Source: Caldithrix sp964468415
GTDB lineage: Bacteria > Calditrichota > Calditrichia > Calditrichales > Calditrichaceae
Length of the DNA: 8,701 bases
NCBI GenBank assembly: GCA_964468415.1
Contig: CAYXUS010000262.1
Location: forward strand, 1 to 8,701
Direction of reading: 5' to 3'
Part shown: piece by piece, positions 4,861 through 8,701 of the stretch
Layout of the letters: every line of letters starts with the position of its first letter
Numbering within the stretch: position 1 is the first letter of the stretch
Notes under the pieces: model-generated
What the model was told of the DNA's origin: nothing
Seen by the model: only the letters and a program-made list of their open reading frames with translations
Database searches by the model: none
Translations under genes and position numbers: made by a program

Positions 4861-6708
4861 TTAATTTTTTGAGACCTTAATTTTGTCACCGGGTCGGATG
4901 CGTGCCGAATGCATGTGGTTCAGCCGCTTCAGCTCTTCAATGGTTAAACCGTACTTTTTCGAAATATCCCAAAGCGTATCGCCGGTTTTTACCGTGTAAT
5001 ACGTGCCCGAGTCATCAAGACGGACATATTCCTTTTTAGCCGTGGGCGTCCCTACCCGTTTATTGACCCAAATAACCAACTTTTGTTTGGGATAAATATA
5101 CTCGCCATAGCGCAGTCCGTTCCAGGCGCGTATGTTTCGGGCGCGTGTGTGGTACATTTCCGCAATGCCGCCAATGGTATCGCCGGGTTTAACTTCGTAA
5201 ATTACCTTTTTAGCCCCGGGGGCATGGCTGGCATAGGAACGCCGGCGAGTGCTTTTCCTTTTGTGGGAACTTCTCTTTTTCGCCCGGCTGGCGTAGTAAT
5301 ACGCTTTGTTTTGAGGCACCGGAATCAACAAATAATGGCCGGCCCGAATGAAGCTACCGCGCAATTTATTAATCGATTTGATGACAGCAATCGATGTGTG
5401 ATAACGCCGGGCAATGGTGGAAAGCGTTTCCCCGGAACGAATACGGTGGCGCACCCAGGAGCGCTTTTTGGAATCGGGAATTTTGGCGTATTCCACCTTA
5501 AAACGTTCTTTTTTGCCTTTCGGTAAATACAGGGTAAAATCTTTAATACCGGGAGGGGTTACCCAGCGCAATACGGCGGGATTGATTTCCCGAATGTAGC
5601 TGTAAGTCGTGTCCACCAATTTGGCAATCACGTTCAAATCGACCGCTTCGGAAATAAGAATGCTGTCCACTTCCAAAGGAGGTTCCTTTTCCACGTAAAA
5701 ACCGAATTTTTCCGGCTGCTTGGCAATAATTACCGCCGCCAGGAAGGTGGGCACGTAATTTTTGGTTTGGCGCGGCAGGCGACGCAACTTCCAGAAGTTG
5801 CGGGTGTGGTAGCGCCGAATATTGTATTCGACCTTTTTAGGATTGCAATTGTAGCCGGCCATGGCCAAATACCAGTCACCAAAGCGTTCGTACAGATGCT
5901 TTAAGTGCCGCGCGGCCGCTCTGGTTGCCTTGAACACATCGCTGCGCTCGTCAAACCACCAATTGTGGCGCAAACCATAGTGGCGCCCCGTAGAAGAAAT
6001 GAACTGCCAAATTCCCACGGCTCGGGCATAGGAACGCGCCCGGGCATGAAAGCCGCTTTCGATCATGGCCAGATAGAAAAGATCTTCCGGCACTCCTTCT
6101 TCTCTTAAGATCGGTTTAATGATATTCTCGTACCGTCCGCTGCGCTGCAGCCATTTGGTAAAAATTCTTCGTCCCTTGGTCTGAAAATACTTAATGGCCA
6201 GACGCACTTTGTAATTTAATGTGATGGGAATGGGTCCGCTGGAATCGACCACAGTTCCCTCGCCGAAGAGCACCGAATCGGGGAAATTAAGCTCTTCTAA
6301 TTTTGTGATGTCTTCCCGTACTTCTTCCGCCTCCAGTTCGCCCTGATTTTCCGAATAAAGGGTCTGGTATTCCTTATCCATCTTTTGAATCAGAGTATCG
6401 TAGGCCGTCCAATAAGAAAGCGTATTGCGATCTTCGTCACTCAATTCGGCAAGTTGCTCAAAAGCCTGATCAAAATAGATTTGTGCACCCGTCGTGTCTC
6501 CGACCTGCAATTTTTGAATAGCGTCTTTGTAGTAACTTTTCAGAGAATCCATACGGCTTGCCAGATTCCTTGAGACCCACAGGCTATCGGGCAAAGAGGC
6601 GGGAAGAATGCGTTGCGGCACAAACGCCGTGTGACGGGTTTGGCGAATTTGACAGGAGAAAAGAATGCCAAAGATGACGATTAAAAAAATTCCGTTTCTA
6701 AATTTCAT
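4861..6708 (-). CDS. MltD-like membrane-bound lytic murein transglycosylase with LysM repeats
   Basis: This 615-residue envelope lipoprotein should cleave the MurNAc-GlcNAc bond of peptidoglycan to give 1,6-anhydroMurNAc. The N-terminus has a hydrophobic stretch and lipobox LFSC (16-19), so Cys19 should be lipidated. A mostly helical region (about 40-180) precedes the SLT goose-type lysozyme domain. That domain has LAMIESGF with catalytic Glu217, ARAVGIWQFISSTGRHYGL (228-246) and LAMAGYNCNP (281-290). A degenerate LysM-like segment at about 355-397 is typical of MltD. Three clear LysM peptidoglycan-binding repeats follow (about 421-464, 503-547, 570-613). Between the first two lies an Arg/Lys/Ser-rich linker (about 476-492). 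The ATG at 6708-6706 has AGGAAG five bases upstream, overlapping the rfaE2 stop, and starts nine bases after that stop, so it is in one operon with the heptose genes. Confidence 0.95.
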   Translation of the reverse strand: MKFRNGIFLIVIFGILFSCQIRQTRHTAFVPQRILPASLPDSLWVSRNLASRMDSLKSYYKDAIQKLQVGDTTGAQIYFDQAFEQLAELSDEDRNTLSYWTAYDTLIQKMDKEYQTLYSENQGELEAEEVREDITKLEELNFPDSVLFGEGTVVDSSGPIPITLNYKVRLAIKYFQTKGRRIFTKWLQRSGRYENIIKPILREEGVPEDLFYLAMIESGFHARARSYARAVGIWQFISSTGRHYGLRHNWWFDERSDVFKATRAAARHLKHLYERFGDWYLAMAGYNCNPKKVEYNIRRYHTRNFWKLRRLPRQTKNYVPTFLAAVIIAKQPEKFGFYVEKEPPLEVDSILISEAVDLNVIAKLVDTTYSYIREINPAVLRWVTPPGIKDFTLYLPKGKKERFKVEYAKIPDSKKRSWVRHRIRSGETLSTIARRYHTSIAVIKSINKLRGSFIRAGHYLLIPVPQNKAYYYASRAKKRSSHKRKSTRRRSYASHAPGAKKVIYEVKPGDTIGGIAEMYHTRARNIRAWNGLRYGEYIYPKQKLVIWVNKRVGTPTAKKEYVRLDDSGTYYTVKTGDTLWDISKKYGLTIEELKRLNHMHSARIRPGDKIKVSKN

Positions 6709-6717
6709 GCGAACTTC

Positions 6718-7206
6718 CTATTTTTCTGGTTTGCTTTCCCTGATTCTTTTTATAATGTTCGTAGTAGAACGCCCTTTTATGAGCGGAACGGTAAATACCT
6801 TACCGCCGTTTTCTTCCACAAAATCGCGTCCCACAATTTCGGAAAGCCGATAATCATCGCCCTTTACCAGCACATCCGGCTTTACTTTGCGGATCAATTC
6901 CAGGGGGGTATCCTGCTCGAAAATGCAAACAATATCCACCATTTCCAATCGCGATAAAATAAACGCCCGATCGTCCTGCGCCATAAAAGGGCGGTCTTCC
7001 CCTTTCAGGCGCCGCACCGAAGCATCGGAATTAAGCCCAACAATCAAAAAGTCGGCAGCCTGGGCTGCTTTTTCCAGATAGGCCACATGCCCTTTGTGAA
7101 GGATATCGAAACATCCGTTGGTAAAGGCAATGGTCGCCCCGGGAAATTTCGAACGCAGTTGCGCTACTTTTTCTTCTATTGCGGAATATGGAATAATTTC
7201 ATGCAT
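6718..7206 (-). CDS. rfaE2: D-glycero-beta-D-manno-heptose 1-phosphate adenylyltransferase
   Basis: This enzyme joins ATP and D-glycero-beta-D-manno-heptose 1-phosphate to form ADP-heptose, a precursor of lipopolysaccharide core and other heptose glycans. The protein is 162 residues and corresponds to the C-terminal half of fused HldE. Nucleotidyltransferase motifs are FTNGCFDILHKGHVAYL (28-44), with HKGH (37-40) as the HxGH motif, and VGLNSDASVRRLKG (56-69). RPFMAQDDRAFILSRLEMVD (72-91), VKGDDY (114-119) and GRSTTNIIKRI (145-155) complete it, the last replacing the ISTT-type tail. The ATG at 7206-7204 overlaps the rfaE1 stop by 8 bases and has no separate SD site, so it is probably made by translational coupling with the kinase, keeping the two activities in proportion. 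Confidence 0.95.
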   Translation of the reverse strand: MHEIIPYSAIEEKVAQLRSKFPGATIAFTNGCFDILHKGHVAYLEKAAQAADFLIVGLNSDASVRRLKGEDRPFMAQDDRAFILSRLEMVDIVCIFEQDTPLELIRKVKPDVLVKGDDYRLSEIVGRDFVEENGGKVFTVPLIKGRSTTNIIKRIRESKPEK

Positions 7207-8203
7207 GGATCAAATAATTCGCTTTAATGGTTTCGAGCAACGCATCTTTTTTAATGGGCACGATGCCCACCTCTTCGCAGACCAAACCGGCTGCAAAATT
7301 GGCAATTGTGGCCGCTTCTTTCAAATTGGCACCGCCGCACATGGCAGCCGTTAAGGTACTAATGACGGTATCCCCTGCTCCCGACACATCGGCTACATGG
7401 CGGGTGCGCGTGGGAATGTGATTGCTATCGCCATCTTTTTCAATGAGCGACATGCCCGCACTTCCGCGGGTGATTAAAATGGCTTGAGCGTTTAATTTTT
7501 CCAGCAATTCATGCCCGGCCTGCTCAACATCGGCATCGCTTTCCACGGGGTGCCCCAGGGCATGAACGGTCTCTTTTAGATTGGGTTTAAACACCGTTAC
7601 ATTTTTGTATTCCAGAAAATTCACGAATTTCGGATCCACCGTCACGGGAATGGAATATTGGTTTGCTTTGTTTACGACGTGGCGAATTAATTCTCTGGTA
7701 AGAACGCCCTTGTTGTAATCTTCCAGAATTACCGCATCGGCCTGCCCGATAAAGGCATCGAAGCGTTCTTTCAACTGCCGAATGATGTGCGCATTATCGT
7801 AGTGGATTCGTTCGCGATCGACACGGGCGATATGTTGATGCTCCCCAATGATGCGCGTTTTGAGCGTTGTGGGTTGCCCGTCTGCCACAATAATTCCTTC
7901 GGAAGGCATGGCCTGTTTCCGAAAAAGTTCGAGCAAGATGTCTCCGGCCCGGTCGTTTCCGATTACGCCTAAGGTAATGGGCACACATCCCAGATGTTTT
8001 AGATTGTAGGAGACGTTAGCGGCACCCCCAAAGTGGTAAGATTCTTCGGCAATTTCCACGATGGGCACAGGTGCCTCGGGCGAAAGGCGATTTACCTTGC
8101 CCATCAGGTATTCATCGACCATCAGGTCGCCAATAACGATGATCTTTTTGTTTTTAAACGTATTGAAAATTTTATTCAGTCTGCCTTGTTCAAATCGAAT
8201 CAA
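7199..8203 (-). CDS. rfaE1: D-glycero-beta-D-manno-heptose-7-phosphate kinase
   Basis: This is a PfkB/ribokinase-family sugar kinase of 334 residues that phosphorylates heptose 7-phosphate at C1, giving the bisphosphate for ADP-heptose synthesis. It matches the N-terminal half of HldE. IVIGDLMVDEYLMGKVNRLS (22-41) and PEAPVP with FGGAANVSYNLKHLG (58-72) are the substrate-binding PfkB signature 1 region. LEDYNKGVLT (160-169) and DPKF (190-193) follow. DVSGAGDTV (272-280) is PfkB signature 2, with Asp278 as the likely catalytic base. The start is TTG at 8203-8201: GGAG (8213-8210) is six bases upstream and no in-frame ATG occurs before residue 28, inside a conserved motif. It heads the heptose-transglycosylase operon just after a terminator. 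I found no clear promoter. Phosphatase (GmhB), isomerase (GmhA) and epimerase genes are not here. Confidence 0.95.
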   Translation of the reverse strand: MIRFEQGRLNKIFNTFKNKKIIVIGDLMVDEYLMGKVNRLSPEAPVPIVEIAEESYHFGGAANVSYNLKHLGCVPITLGVIGNDRAGDILLELFRKQAMPSEGIIVADGQPTTLKTRIIGEHQHIARVDRERIHYDNAHIIRQLKERFDAFIGQADAVILEDYNKGVLTRELIRHVVNKANQYSIPVTVDPKFVNFLEYKNVTVFKPNLKETVHALGHPVESDADVEQAGHELLEKLNAQAILITRGSAGMSLIEKDGDSNHIPTRTRHVADVSGAGDTVISTLTAAMCGGANLKEAATIANFAAGLVCEEVGIVPIKKDALLETIKANYLIHA

Positions 8204-8214
8204 CCGTATCTCCG
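8204..8214 (-). promoter_or_regulatory. SD site that fixes the TTG start of rfaE1
   Basis: On the minus strand CGGAGATACGG directly precedes TTG. GGAG to TTG spacing is six bases, close to ideal, and the reading from this TTG aligns with the expected N-terminal length of the kinase. Confidence 0.7.
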
Positions 8215-8230
8215 TTAGTGCTTTGCCCGA

Positions 8231-8270
8231 TTATTAAAAATTCGAGGGCGTTTTTTTACGAAACGCCCTC
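8231..8270 (-). terminator. Rho-independent terminator upstream of the rfaE1 operon
   Basis: The minus strand has a perfect 10-pair stem, GAGGGCGTTT with AAACGCCCTC (8270-8261 and 8253-8244), with a 7-base loop. GAATTTTTAATAA (8243-8231) follows. It would stop minus-strand transcription arriving from the right, yet no convincing gene lies between it and the window edge. The arm CGAAACGCC recurs at 8278-8286 as a 9-base direct repeat without a partner. Confidence 0.75.
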
Positions 8271-8518
8271 ACTTTCTCGAAACGCCTTAATTTAATAAAA
8301 ACTCGAATTTATTCAAAAAAGAAATTATTAGCGAGGGTACGAATGGAAATGGTATTAAAATAAAGACGGTTAAAAATTACGTCAACATCGGATTCAATTT
8401 TTGGGCTGGTGGGTTCATCCGTTCGCCCCAATAAACTGGGGGCTATTCTCACATCATCCCTGACGGGGTGTTTTTGAATTCGGTAGTAGCTCACTAAGCC
8501 ACAAGGTTATTCATTTTT
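8271..8518. other. Non-coding stretch without a supported gene
   Basis: The only reading frame of note is 61 codons on the minus strand (8494-8309). It has a GTG start, no SD site, an in-frame stop shortly upstream, and no domain I recognise. A short hairpin, CATCCC-TGAC-GGGGTG (8455-8470), is followed by five T on the plus strand and resembles the first palindrome of the repeat array to the right. A second weak hairpin, CCCCA/TGGGG (8426-8441), lies beside it. The segment could be a decayed gene, a non-coding transcript ending at the 8231-8270 terminator, or spacer. Confidence 0.5.
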
Positions 8519-8677
8519 CATCCCTTCGGGATGTACTCCGCGTTGCGCGCGGAGTTACTCACCTTTCATCCCTTCGGGATGTACTCCGCGCTGCGCACGG
8601 AGTTACTCACCTTTCATCCCTTCGGGATGTACTCCGTGTTGCGCGCGGAGTTACTCACCTTTGATCCCTTCGGGATG
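8519..8677. repeat. Tandem array of 48-base double-hairpin repeats (three units plus a partial)
   Basis: Three units start at 8519, 8567 and 8615, each exactly 48 bases, and a fourth stops after 15 bases (8663-8677). Each unit carries two palindromes: CATCCC-TTC-GGGATG, then ACTCCGCG-TTGCG-CGCGGAGT, followed by a spacer TACTCACCTTT. Unit 2 differs from unit 1 by two transitions and unit 3 by one. Two of these three changes fall in the second stem and leave a C-A mismatch on one strand and a U-G wobble on the other. The layout resembles REP/BIME-type palindromic elements. Function is unknown. Confidence 0.9.
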
Positions 8678-8701
8678 GGGGCTTTGGCATGCCCATGCCC
8701 C
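8678..8701. repeat. Terminal palindrome closing the array at the window edge
   Basis: Directly after the partial fourth unit, GGGGC (8678-8682) can pair with GCCCC (8697-8701). Between them TGG/CCA (8685-8687, 8693-8695) can form a short inner stem around CATGC. ATGCCC occurs twice in tandem (8689-8700). It differs from the 48-base unit and may mark the edge of the element, but the window ends here. Confidence 0.5.

Noticed and set aside
5083..5526. 147-codon plus-strand reading frame opposite the transglycosylase
   Set aside because: It is the complement of the LysM-coding region, with no SD site and no domain.
8204..8260. Promoter for rfaE1 using AATAAT at 8235-8230
   Set aside because: The -10-like box is good, but no acceptable -35 or TTTG element occurs at a usable distance; the position falls inside the terminator hairpin.
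8309..8494. 61-codon minus-strand reading frame before the orphan terminator
   Set aside because: It has a GTG start, no SD site, a close in-frame upstream stop and no recognisable domain. Kept only as a possibility within the non-coding stretch.
8519..8677. CRISPR-like array
   Set aside because: The whole 48-base unit is repeated with almost no change; there are no unique spacers and no cas genes in view.

Overview
The window reads as ordinary chromosome from a Gram-negative bacterium of the Bacteroidota/Chlorobiota/Calditrichota (FCB) group. The evidence is split RfaE1 and RfaE2 heptose enzymes (so an outer membrane with heptose-containing glycans), a lipoprotein lytic transglycosylase with LysM repeats, a 31-residue COX24/mS38-type basic protein that I associate with this group, and promoter-like sites of the Bacteroidota type (TTTG, 20 bases, TAnnTTTG). 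Several genes have good Shine-Dalgarno (SD) sites, which are usually weak in Bacteroidia proper. A deeper branch such as Calditrichota or Ignavibacteria therefore seems likelier to me, but this is inference.

Every supported gene lies on the minus strand, so transcription runs from high to low coordinates. From the right: 8519-8701 holds a tandem array of 48-base hairpin repeats that ends in another palindrome. 8271-8518 has no convincing gene but is closed by a strong minus-strand terminator (8231-8270). Next come rfaE1, rfaE2 and an MltD-like transglycosylase, tightly packed (8203-4861), making a cell-envelope operon. A near-consensus promoter follows directly and drives a zinc-ribbon/TPR membrane protein and the 31-residue COX24/mS38-like protein, which ends in a second terminator (3930-3966). 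Then xseA, xseB and nadK are packed with 1- and 9-base gaps (exonuclease VII and NAD kinase). A tRNA-Pro(GGG) gene with its own promoter and terminator separates this block from a GT2 glycosyltransferase and pcm. These two overlap by ATGA, and pcm runs off the left edge.

The genes fall into three themes. Envelope: heptose activation, wall remodelling, and a polyprenyl-type glycosyltransferase. Core information and maintenance: exonuclease VII, NADP supply, tRNA-Pro, the putative ribosomal small protein, and isoaspartate repair. A repeat region of unknown role lies at the right edge.

I see no phage, transposase, CRISPR or defence genes. The points most worth checking are the small COX24/mS38-like gene, the apparent AUC start of the zinc-ribbon/TPR gene, the terminator placed just before xseA, and the 48-base hairpin array with its orphan terminator.
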